In this document: positions 26,614 through 32,256 of the stretch, piece after piece
Position numbering within the stretch: position 1 is the stretch's first letter
How the letters are laid out: every line of letters starts with the position of its first letter
NCBI GenBank assembly: GCA_018381425.1
Contig: JAGZRY010000003.1
Location: 1-35,174 of the forward strand
Source: Haemophilus parainfluenzae
GTDB lineage: Bacteria; Pseudomonadota; Gammaproteobacteria; Enterobacterales; Pasteurellaceae
DNA: 35,174 nt
Reading direction: 5' to 3'
Program-made: the position numbers and the translations under genes
Notes under the pieces: generated by a model
What the model was told of the DNA's origin: nothing
Databases searched by the model: none
The model's input: the letters and a program-made list of their open reading frames with translations, nothing else

Positions 26614-26884
26614 CACTTTGCTTATCAGCTTTTGGAATAGATTTAATAATCGCATTGGCTTGTTCCCTTGTTTTGTTATCCTCTTTCGAGATTTCAAACG
26701 TTAGACGTTCATTTTCTGCAATATCAGCCTCAAGTTTTGCTATTGATTCGGATTGCAATTCGATTGTTTTAGCTTGAGCAGCGTTTTCTGCTTTCAGCGT
26801 ATTAATAACATTGACTTGATGACTTAAAATAAAACATAACGCAATCAGTAAAGCGCCTAGTGCGCCAAAGATGTATTTACCCAT
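26561..26884 (-). CDS. i-spanin Rz-like (DUF2570 type)
   Basis: A 107-residue inner-membrane protein. Residues about 4-22 form one N-terminal membrane helix (YIFGALGALLIALCFIL). The rest is a periplasmic coiled coil (LKAENAAQAKTIELQ, SIAKLEADIAENERL) ending in NANAPLSVIDFLRK. The ATG begins 2 bases from the endolysin stop, with GTGAG in the endolysin end as ribosome site. Its 3' end overlaps Rz1 in another frame. It fits the DUF2570 spanins of Haemophilus phages. Confidence 0.8.
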   Translation of the reverse strand: MGKYIFGALGALLIALCFILSHQVNVINTLKAENAAQAKTIELQSESIAKLEADIAENERLTFEISKEDNKTREQANAIIKSIPKADKQSDAFNANAPLSVIDFLRK

Positions 26885-26885
26885 A

Positions 26886-27509
26886 TTAGCTCACCATTAA
26901 ATCACGATAGAGCTTACAGCGCTCTTCTAAGCCGTTTGTTCCACCGTTTACCAGAAGAGTGGCTTTCTCAACAGAAGTGCAATTAGCTAAATCTTTATCT
27001 AACCAGAACCAAACGCCTGATTTAACGATTAAATCTAAATCAGTTGATACTTCTTCCGGCATAACGGATTTCCCTAGCCATTTTTGAAATCTGAGGTAGT
27101 TATCTTTACCTGTAAGATGCGGTAGCCCACGGCCTCTATACTTCCATCCGTCACCAGTTGCCTGATTGCCGTTGCCCATGCGGTTTGCATAGGCGATATT
27201 AGCAATAGATACCTGATCGGCTTTTTGGATAACTGCACCGGCTTTATTTTTTACATATCCATATTTTTGCGCTTGCGCTAAAGTGAAGTATTTGCGGAAT
27301 GTCTCTCTTAATCCGGCAACAGAATAATTCATACTTTCGTAAAAACGTGTAAATCCTCGTGTTTCATGCCCGCACTGAGCAATAAACATGGCTTGTTGTG
27401 CCTTTGTAATGCACCCCGCTTTTTCAATGTTGTCTGATATCGCTTTATAGATTCCAGCGATTGCGCCAGGGAAAATTTTATTGAACGTCGTCTGTGAAAT
27501 GTGCATCAT
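26886..27509 (-). CDS. endolysin, GH19 chitinase-like
   Basis: 207 residues from the ATG at 27507-27509, which follows CGGAGAATTGAAAAAG; a longer frame to 27578 would lie inside the holin gene without a site. It is a single glycoside hydrolase 19 domain that cuts peptidoglycan. Visible signatures are FIAQCGHETRGFTRF with the catalytic Glu in HET, ANIAYANRMGNG, and WKYRGRGLPHLTG, the conserved RGRG-LTG loop. There is no signal peptide or SAR segment, so release depends on the holin. It overlaps the holin end by 32 bases. Confidence 0.9.
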   Translation of the reverse strand: MMHISQTTFNKIFPGAIAGIYKAISDNIEKAGCITKAQQAMFIAQCGHETRGFTRFYESMNYSVAGLRETFRKYFTLAQAQKYGYVKNKAGAVIQKADQVSIANIAYANRMGNGNQATGDGWKYRGRGLPHLTGKDNYLRFQKWLGKSVMPEEVSTDLDLIVKSGVWFWLDKDLANCTSVEKATLLVNGGTNGLEERCKLYRDLMVS

Positions 27510-27834
27510 CTTTTTCAATTCTCCGATTAATGAACTTGAATAAATATTCACGGATTTTTTCCGTGCCGATAAATCCAATCATCGTTCCGAAAAACGCTGA
27601 AAAATCGGCGTGACCGAATACATGGGTACAAACTGGAACAGCTACACCAGCAATAGATGCGCAAATAGCTGCATCAATCAACATATAGCGGAAGGATGGT
27701 TTTTTTCGCATAAAGCCAATTCTTAAAAGCGACATTGCAACAGCGGCGCCGGCGCTTTGAATTGATCCATTTCCAATGTTGACCTGTAACCACGCCCAAA
27801 TTAAAGCCCATACATCTGGATCTTTCATAGGCAT
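27478..27834 (-). CDS. holin, lambda S-like, with dual start
   Basis: 118 residues from the ATG at 27834, preceded by GAGGGAAATCAA. It begins MPMKDPDVWALIWAWLQ, the N-terminal pattern of the lambda-type holin family. Three membrane segments are likely: about 9-22, 30-42 and a longer Ala/Val region around 55-75, followed by FSAFFGTMIGF and a charged C terminus (KFINRRIEKDD). A second ATG lies at 27828, two codons in, as in the holin/antiholin pair of lambda. A longer frame to 27918 has no ribosome site and is rejected. It should time lysis by releasing the endolysin encoded next. Confidence 0.85.
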   Translation of the reverse strand: MPMKDPDVWALIWAWLQVNIGNGSIQSAGAAVAMSLLRIGFMRKKPSFRYMLIDAAICASIAGVAVPVCTHVFGHADFSAFFGTMIGFIGTEKIREYLFKFINRRIEKDDAHFTDDVQ

Positions 27835-27862
27835 TTGATTTCCCTCATCGTTTGATAGGTAA

Positions 27863-27891
27863 TAAAAAAGCCCGCATAGATATGCGAGCTT
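27863..27891 (-). terminator. intrinsic terminator upstream of the holin gene
   Basis: On the - strand, AAGC-T-CGCAT pairs with ATGCG-G-GCTT (27868-27891, one mismatch) around a 4-base loop, followed by TTTTTATT. It stands between the small lysis-region genes and the holin. Confidence 0.8.
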
Positions 27892-27973
27892 ATTTTGATA
27901 AGGAGATAGCTTTTGCAATTAACATTTCGGATTAAAGCCAGTTTATTTTTTAGGCTATCCCACGATTGATAAT

Positions 27974-28005
27974 AAAAAACCGAGATGTGTTAATTTACAC
28001 CTCGG
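27974..28005 (-). terminator. intrinsic terminator after the 36-codon gene
   Basis: On the - strand, CCGAG-G-TGTA pairs with the matching arm ending CTCGG (27980-28005, one mismatch), followed by TTTTTTATTAT. Together with the terminator at 27863 it makes two stops in a row ahead of the holin. The intervening 80 bases hold only an 11-codon frame without a ribosome site. Confidence 0.8.
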
Positions 28006-28053
28006 CTATTGTTAGAAATAGTAATGCAAAATTAGCGTTAAGTCAATTTATAA

Positions 28054-28164
28054 TCACTTTTGATGAGACTGTTCAACTTGGCAAATATACCCATCGCAAT
28101 CTTGATTTAAGTCTAAATGATAGGCGGTCCATAACAACGCCACCGCAAAGAGAATCTTGAACAT
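28054..28164 (-). CDS. 36-residue hydrophobic small peptide
   Basis: ATG at 28162-28164 with a strong AAGGACAAATT site; the stop TGA is at 28054-28056. The peptide starts MFKILFAVALLWTAYHLDLN, a hydrophobic helix of about 14 residues that could act as a signal or a short membrane anchor, followed by an acidic part with two cysteines (DCDGYIC). It lies between the broken antirepressor and the holin, and is followed by its own terminator. Location suggests a lysis accessory peptide, but nothing in the sequence proves it. Good ribosome spacing and codon structure make it a real gene candidate. Confidence 0.65.
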   Translation of the reverse strand: MFKILFAVALLWTAYHLDLNQDCDGYICQVEQSHQK

Positions 28165-28197
28165 AATTTGTCCTTTTTCGTGAATTTGAGGTGTAAC

Positions 28198-28242
28198 AAT
28201 CCGCCGCACGGATTTCTTGGGGAAAAGTGCGGTCGGATTTTT
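28198..28242. terminator. inverted repeat carrying an uptake-sequence core, possible terminator
   Basis: AATCCG-CCGCAC (28198-28209) pairs with GTGCGG-T-CGGATT (28227-28239) with one bulged base. The T-run is on the + strand side (28238-28242), so it would act best on + strand transcripts, for which no gene is seen here. The right arm includes AAGTGCGGT (28225-28233). It lies just after the antirepressor stop. Confidence 0.5.
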
Positions 28243-28248
28243 CGTTGT

Positions 28249-29137
28249 TTATAGGATGTCTAGCTGAAAGCCTGTTGCTTTAGGGTTGTAGGCTCGAAGA
28301 TATTTTAATACACGCCAGTTATTGCCTTGCTTACATTCAAATTGCTCTGTAATGCGTGTCAACACATTATGAGCCTGACGGAGAGTGCTACGATATTCGT
28401 AAGCCACGCCATAAACGGAGGCGGCATAGTGCGAACCAATTTTTTTAATGCCGGGTGAAGTATTTGGCAAAGCTCGGTGCCGCGCAATAAAGCAAACCAC
28501 GCCCAAACGAGCTGTTGGAGTTCATGCTCGGTAAATTCAAAATTAAAGCACTCATCTTTTTTAGGCGTTGTAATCAACTCTCCCTCAAGCACGATTCTAT
28601 GAACATACTCCACTGCTTGAGGTAACTGCTCTAATGTCAAATCTTCGATTGATTCCACATTAAAGCGTTGATGGACTAAATGATAAGCCTCAGAATAAAT
28701 TAATCCCTTTTTGCTCACGAGCATATTCACGGCATTGCGTAGTCCTGTGCGATCATCTACCGTAGTTTTACGCTCTGCTTTACCATTAAACCAATAATCA
28801 TGTAACGCTTGATAACACTCTTTTTTGTATTTGATTAATGTGTCACGGATTTCTGGGTTACAACGATTAATATCAATACCAAATAACCAGCCGTTTAGGT
28901 ATTGAATAGGAAGACATAGCATTTCACGATTTTTCTCATCTTCTGCAACTGTGGTGATATGTCCACAGTTGAACATAATACTTCATCTCTCACTATTCTT
29001 TGGCGTTGCGCGCGCCAGTCAATGCCGATATTTTCACAAATAGGCTTCATAGCAACATAGTGATTGCCATTTTGTTCAACGGTAATTAATGACTGATTGT
29101 TGAATGAAATTGTTTGGGTTGAGATTTGATTAGCCAT
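28249..29137 (-). pseudogene. P22-type antirepressor, broken by two single-base losses
   Basis: Three frames join into one recognisable antirepressor of about 295 residues. The first (start at 29137, after AAGGAGTCAGAA) is a P22_AR_N domain: ISFNNQSLITVEQNGNHYVA, ENIGIDWRAQRQRI. The frame is lost near 28955-28966 and resumes one base off at TTVAEDEKNREMLCLPIQYL through the long middle (YKKECYQALHDYWFNG, SEAYHLVHQRFNVES). A second loss falls in an A7 run (T7 on the + strand, 28440-28446), where eight As would continue PALKK into IGSHYAASVYGVAYEYRSTL, a P22_AR_C domain ending FQLDIL. An intact protein of this kind inactivates the prophage repressor. With two shifts, only a truncated N-terminal product is expected. 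Position between cargo and lysis genes, not next to an immunity region, is also unusual. Confidence 0.85.
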
Positions 29138-29189
29138 TTCTGACTCCTTTGTTTTATTTTACGAAGATTTGACCTAATAGGGTCGCCAA

Positions 29190-29260
29190 GAGGTTCGTAA
29201 ACCGAAACAAAGAACGGCCGGGATTATTTCCCTTTCGGGTATTTTATTCTCCGCCCTCTC
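29190..29260 (-). promoter_or_regulatory. candidate C4 RNA target segments upstream of the antirepressor
   Basis: In the leader of the antirepressor, 29249-29260 (GAGAGGGCGGAG on the - strand) can pair with TCCGC-A-CC of the candidate C4 RNA with one bulge. 29190-29203 (GGTTTACGAACCTC) can pair with AGG-C-TCGTAA-CC of its first hairpin with one mismatch and one bulge. The order in the leader (b then a) is the reverse of the order in the RNA (a' then b'), as needed for antiparallel pairing. The remaining leader includes a small CCC-GAAA-GGG hairpin. Confidence 0.5.
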
Positions 29261-29336
29261 GGCATAGATAAGATGTGGTTATGCGCAATGAATGTTTAAT
29301 GGCAATAAACAAACAAGGTTGCTAAATTTCACGCAT

Positions 29337-29397
29337 AAAAAAACCGCTATGCTGTCGGGTGCGGACTTCCGCTTTGTTTTAAGGTTACGAGCCTTGA
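29337..29397 (-). ncRNA. candidate C4-type antisense RNA
   Basis: On the - strand this region reads hairpin AAGG-CTCGTAA-CCTT (29395-29381), then GCGG-AAGT-CCGC (29372-29361), then a terminator-like CCGC...GCGG followed by seven Ts (29364-29337). C4 RNAs of P1/P7 and many prophages lie upstream of antirepressor genes, contain two short unpaired segments and block antirepressor translation by pairing with the leader. All three traits are present here. No promoter could be placed; the strong terminator at 29411-29439 just upstream means it must be transcribed by read-through or cut from a longer transcript, as in P1. Confidence 0.5.
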
Positions 29398-29410
29398 ACA
29401 AAATACTAAT

Positions 29411-29439
29411 AAAAAAAGCCTGCTTTGTAAACAGGCTTT
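29411..29439 (-). terminator. intrinsic terminator closing the cargo cassette
   Basis: On the - strand, AAAGCCTG pairs perfectly with CAGGCTTT (29415-29439) around a 9-base loop, followed by TTTTTTTATT. It lies 43 bases past the stop of the possible 37-codon gene and insulates the CRP-controlled cassette from the antirepressor and lysis genes. Confidence 0.85.
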
Positions 29440-29481
29440 ATTCTTATCTTAACAAATTTTTACATTTGCCTATGCCAATAG

Positions 29482-29595
29482 TCATGTTTGAACTGCCATT
29501 GGGATAGATATTGAGCCGAGATCAAAAAGATTAAACGCAGCCACAACCAACATGCTAAATAAGAAAAATGATAAAAATTTCTTGAATTTATTTAT
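29482..29595 (-). CDS. possible 37-codon signal-peptide-like gene with ATA at the initiator position
   Basis: A perfect AGGAAAGGA ribosome site is followed, 6 bases later, by ATA AAT AAA TTC..., encoding xNKFKKFLSFFLFSMLVVAAF and then NLFDLGSISIPMAVQT before TGA at 29482. The basic start plus hydrophobic run is a textbook membrane or secretion signal, and the frame stays open with no in-frame stop. The initiator codon reads ATA where ATG is expected, so the gene may be silenced by one mutation, may use the rare ATA start, or may start at the internal ATG (codon 15, 23 residues, no site). It would be the fourth gene of the cargo cassette. The family is not recognised. Confidence 0.4.
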   Translation of the reverse strand: MNKFKKFLSFFLFSMLVVAAFNLFDLGSISIPMAVQT

Positions 29596-29625
29596 TTATT
29601 ATCCTTTCCTAGTTTTATAAAACTG

Positions 29626-30312
29626 CTATTCTCCGATCAATTTGCTAATATTCCATCGTTCAATATCAAAATTTGATGGTATCTCAAAATTCACATTTAC
29701 CATAGAATAAGGATTTGCATTTACATCAACTCTGATTGTTATCTCAGGGGGCTTCTTATCTAAATCTGATAAAAATTTATTTTTAGCTTCTAAATAAACC
29801 TGTTCAACAGGCTTTTTTTTGTCTCTGTCTGATATATTCCAGTAAATATCTCGAAACAAACTGTTTTCAGACAACTTTTCATTTGATGCTGTTTTATACT
29901 TCGTTATATCCTCCGTTATGACTAGCTCTATTTGTTGGATTTTTACATTCAATGGATTATAAAATCGAATATTCACCCACTGGTTTTCAGGAGGATAAAT
30001 TCTAGTAACAGCCTTCACTTTATGTATTAACTCTTGATACTCATCATCCGTTAAAAAGTTACTACTTTTCTTAGAGCTTCCTTTACTTGGTCGATTTTGG
30101 AAATCCATTTCTAATTTATCGTATTGCGCTTGTAATACATCATACTTATACGACCATTCCCTAAATGAATTTGATTTAACACGCTCAAGTAGTATTCTTG
30201 ATTCTCTGAGAAATTTATTTACTTGCTCCACATTATTAATTTCGCTATTACCAATCCCTGTAGATTGCATAGAAACAAAGAGCAATGAAATCAATACTAA
30301 ACTCTTTTTCAT
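29626..30312 (-). CDS. secreted or periplasmic protein of unknown function, cargo cassette
   Basis: A 228-residue protein. It begins with a signal-like sequence (MKKSLVLISLLFVSMQSTG). The mature part has a helical region (VEQVNKFLRESRILLERVK, then YDVLQAQYDKLEMDFQN), a Ser/Lys-rich hinge (KGSSKKSSN), and a beta-rich half (NIRFYNPLNVKIQQIELVIT, EITIRVDVNANPYSMVNVNF). It has no cysteines and no catalytic motif I can name. The DNA is visibly more AT-rich than the neighbouring virion genes, which suggests independent acquisition. The start is 13 bases from the stop of the 90-residue gene. It is probably exported by the lysogen under the CRP promoter upstream. The function is unknown. Confidence 0.75.
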   Translation of the reverse strand: MKKSLVLISLLFVSMQSTGIGNSEINNVEQVNKFLRESRILLERVKSNSFREWSYKYDVLQAQYDKLEMDFQNRPSKGSSKKSSNFLTDDEYQELIHKVKAVTRIYPPENQWVNIRFYNPLNVKIQQIELVITEDITKYKTASNEKLSENSLFRDIYWNISDRDKKKPVEQVYLEAKNKFLSDLDKKPPEITIRVDVNANPYSMVNVNFEIPSNFDIERWNISKLIGE

Positions 30313-30324
30313 AAAATACCTCTG

Positions 30325-30597
30325 TTAATAATTTCGATAGCTATTATTATCGTAGATATTCCAACTATTCCCTCGATTGTCATGCCCCATATACATATCA
30401 TCACCAATCTTATGGGTTGTTGAACTATAACCACCTGATCCGTTAGTAATATAGGTATCGCCAATTCTGTGTGTAGTGCTTGAAAATCCACTTGAATCAC
30501 GGCAAATTCTAGTATCTCCAAAGTTATTGCAAGTGGTATAACCCGCCATCGCAACGGATGATGTTAATGTTAAAGCAATTAATAGTAATTTTTTCAT
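30325..30597 (-). CDS. secreted small protein with 19-residue repeats, cargo cassette
   Basis: A 90-residue precursor with a clear signal peptide (MKKLLLIALTLTSSVAMA, cut before Gly19). The mature 72 residues carry three units with Gly-Asp at 27-28, 46-47 and 65-66, exactly 19 residues apart. The last two are SSTTHRIGDTYI and SSTTHKIGDDMY. Cys23 and Cys32 probably form a disulphide in the first unit. The repeats alternate polar and hydrophobic residues, suggesting a small beta structure. The end is Asn/Tyr-rich (SWNIYDNNSYRNY). It is likely a periplasmic or surface protein made by the lysogen. I do not recognise a named family. Confidence 0.8.
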   Translation of the reverse strand: MKKLLLIALTLTSSVAMAGYTTCNNFGDTRICRDSSGFSSTTHRIGDTYITNGSGGYSSTTHKIGDDMYMGHDNRGNSWNIYDNNSYRNY

Positions 30598-30617
30598 AGT
30601 GTTTCCTTAGATAATAA

Positions 30618-30809
30618 TTAGTCAGCCATATAAACCAACTCTTTGCATTCAGCGTAACTTTTATGCAAATTAACCATGCAAGATTCAATCTCTCGCATGG
30701 CCTTTGTTTTATTTTCTGATTCTTCTTTCTTATTCATCCCGTATGCAAACGTAAAAATAAAAATAATAAACCCAACCCAAAGTAAAGCCTCTCTTAAATC
30801 TTTGCTCAT
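30618..30809 (-). CDS. small single-span membrane protein, first gene of the cargo cassette
   Basis: 63 residues, MSKDLREALLWVGFIIFIFTFAYGMN..., with one membrane helix at about 9-24 and a charged tail of about 38 residues containing two cysteines (ESCMVNLHKSYAECKE). The ATG has AGGTGTTGTT upstream and starts about 19 bases after the predicted CRP-dependent transcription start. Positive residues after the helix and acidic residues before it suggest the tail may stay in the cytoplasm, but the topology is uncertain. It is the first of three or four exported or membrane products in this unit. The function is unknown. Confidence 0.7.
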   Translation of the reverse strand: MSKDLREALLWVGFIIFIFTFAYGMNKKEESENKTKAMREIESCMVNLHKSYAECKELVYMAD

Positions 30810-30834
30810 AACAACACCTATAATATTTTTTTTA

Positions 30835-30840
30835 ATTATA
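30835..30840 (-). promoter_or_regulatory. -10 box (TATAAT) of the cargo cassette promoter
   Basis: A perfect TATAAT on the - strand. The predicted start at 30828 lies 41.5 bases from the centre of the CRP operator, exactly class II spacing. No -35 box is apparent, as is usual for class II CRP promoters. The leader to the first ATG is about 19 bases. Confidence 0.75.
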
Positions 30841-30861
30841 GGCGGTTATCATGATTTTAAC

Positions 30862-30877
30862 TGTGATCTGAATCACA
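30862..30877. promoter_or_regulatory. CRP-cAMP operator, perfect TGTGA-N6-TCACA
   Basis: TGTGATTCAGATCACA on the - strand has both half-sites perfect, and the 22-base window matches 18 of 22 positions of the extended E. coli consensus. It is of the ordinary (CRP-N) type, not the TGCGA competence (CRP-S) type. It lies in the 76-base gap between the Q stop and the first cargo gene, centred at -41.5 from the predicted start, so it should activate the cassette when cAMP is high. Confidence 0.8.
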
Positions 30878-30885
30878 TATATAAA

Positions 30886-31611
30886 CTATTGTTGTAATTC
30901 CTTTTTCAAGTATTGTTTTATCACACTCTCGGCGCAACTCATCTCCTCGTAACAATGTTGCTCAAATTTAACAACAAGCGCATTTAGATAACGTTTAAAA
31001 TAAGCCTCTGTGCAATCAATGGACTTCATCAAATGATAAATATTGGCTTTTAACTGACCTTTACCGTTACATTCCGGGCATTCGTGCTTTTGCACTCTAC
31101 CAACTTCGCCAGTGCCACGGCAGCGAGGGCAAGTATTGGATTTACGCAAATCGTTTAATTCTCTGATTCTTAATTGGCGAGCCTCAACGCTATTAACAGG
31201 CAATCCATTTTCTTCAGCCATTTTGTTTGCTCTGTCTAAGACTGACAAGTGCGCATATTGTGAGCGTAAATAGCGTTTTCTCAATGCTTTAATATGTTTT
31301 AACTGGCTAGGCAATGGAAGATCGCAAACTATATCCACAACGTATTTTAAAGCCTCTGTGGAATGCTCTGGATGACCAAACTCTTCACACCACGCATCAA
31401 CATAACTATCAACAAATTCTCTTGAGGATTTTTCTTGGCGGTATTTACTCATCAGAAGATGATACCCTAGCATGTGTTTATTTTCGGCCTGAGCAAAGGC
31501 GCAAATAATTTGCTCTTTGTAAAGTAATGCCACGCCGCCTCTTCCGGCTGTTTCAATACTAACGCATTTTGGATTATGTAATTTAACTAACAATTCGATT
31601 GATTTACTCAT
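30886..31611 (-). CDS. late antiterminator, lambda Q-like
   Basis: 241 residues from the ATG at 31611, after GAGGGCTTGAAA; an upstream TTG start is rejected. It has the DnaJ-like zinc site of the Q/Antiterm family: CPRCRGTGEVGRVQKHECPEC, continuing NGKG, around residues 175-200. An N-terminal helical region (SIELLVKLHNPKCVSIETAG) and a C-terminal helical tail (FKRYLNALVVKFEQ) flank it. It should bind near the late promoter and make RNA polymerase ignore terminators, of which there are many on the late strand here. The gene overlaps the RusA stop by 8 bases. Confidence 0.85.
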   Translation of the reverse strand: MSKSIELLVKLHNPKCVSIETAGRGGVALLYKEQIICAFAQAENKHMLGYHLLMSKYRQEKSSREFVDSYVDAWCEEFGHPEHSTEALKYVVDIVCDLPLPSQLKHIKALRKRYLRSQYAHLSVLDRANKMAEENGLPVNSVEARQLRIRELNDLRKSNTCPRCRGTGEVGRVQKHECPECNGKGQLKANIYHLMKSIDCTEAYFKRYLNALVVKFEQHCYEEMSCAESVIKQYLKKELQQ

Positions 31612-31969
31612 TTTCAAGCCCTCTAATTTTTACTACAACCATTCCGCCTTTTTTAATCCCGCAATTTTTGCTGCGAAAATCTTTTATCACTTTGTTGTTG
31701 TCGTCTTGTATTAATCCTGAGGCGACTAAACTATCGAAAAGCCCTTTGTTTATATTATCGGGATCACGGTTTCGGTTATCGGGATAATAAACTTCAAGAT
31801 GCACTGCAACTGCACCTATAAATGGATCGAATTGTTGTAAAATTTGCAATGCTTCGGCTTTAAATTTTCTCCCTGCTTCGCTGATATAATGCCGTCCGCT
31901 TCTTGTGTGTCGCCAATAGTGATTGACTGATGGCGGGTAAGGTAAGGCAATCTCCAACCAATCGCTCAT
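31604..31969 (-). CDS. rusA: RusA Holliday junction resolvase
   Basis: A 121-residue endonuclease of the RusA family. Landmarks are the start EIALPYPPSVNHYWRHTRSG, the metal-binding DPDNINKGLFDSL with conserved aspartates, and the following QDDNNKVIKD. It cleaves four-way junctions in concatemers before packaging or during recombination. The start is coupled by ATGA to the preceding gene. The typical length for the family is 120-130, so it is complete. Confidence 0.95.
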   Translation of the reverse strand: MSDWLEIALPYPPSVNHYWRHTRSGRHYISEAGRKFKAEALQILQQFDPFIGAVAVHLEVYYPDNRNRDPDNINKGLFDSLVASGLIQDDNNKVIKDFRSKNCGIKKGGMVVVKIRGLENE

Positions 31970-32256
31970 AGCTTACCCTCTTTACGCAAAGCCGCTTGAG
32001 TGCGCATAACGCCCTCTGCGTGAGCCAATCTCACGTACTCGTTATCCATAATGCGCGTTCTGCGGTCGCACTCATCATGACAGGCACTACAGCACCATGC
32101 CCCGAAAATATCATCGGGCTTCATGCCGACGCCGTTCAAGCCTGCCAATCGATAATGCGCGAGCACCACCGTTTCCGGATTGTGATTGCAAATGCCCGGC
32201 AACCGCACTTGACATTCCCGTCCCTTAGCTTCCTTTCGATAATTAACTTTACTCAC
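31966..32256 (-). CDS. DUF1364-like cysteine-rich (HNH-type) protein
   Basis: A 96-residue protein with many zinc-type residues: RECQVRLPGICNHNPETVV, then AHYR, and a second cluster WCCSACHDECDRR. The spacing (C-x7-C, H, C-x-x-C-x3-C) matches DUF1364 phage proteins, which are predicted HNH-like nucleases in the nin region next to RusA and NinB. A role in replication or recombination is inferred from the family and neighbours. It is coupled to both neighbours by ATGA overlaps. Confidence 0.8.
   Translation of the reverse strand: MSKVNYRKEAKGRECQVRLPGICNHNPETVVLAHYRLAGLNGVGMKPDDIFGAWCCSACHDECDRRTRIMDNEYVRLAHAEGVMRTQAALRKEGKL
32202..32210 (-). repeat. Haemophilus-type DNA uptake core (in the DUF1364 gene)
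   Basis: ACCGCACTT on the + strand, i.e. AAGTGCGGT on the - strand. Confidence 0.75.

Noticed and set aside
27890..27925. An 11-codon frame (MLIAKAISLSK) between two terminators upstream of the holin
   Set aside because: No ribosome site; too short to support.
29224..29265. A 13-codon frame (MPRGRRIKYPKGK) covering one C4 target, like a leader peptide
   Set aside because: No ribosome site upstream; too short to judge without comparison.
29446..29454. Extended -10 element (TGTTAAGAT) on the - strand as a Q-dependent late promoter
   Set aside because: The start it predicts (about 29439) falls on the first base of the terminator stem, so no useful transcript could form; the late promoter was not found.
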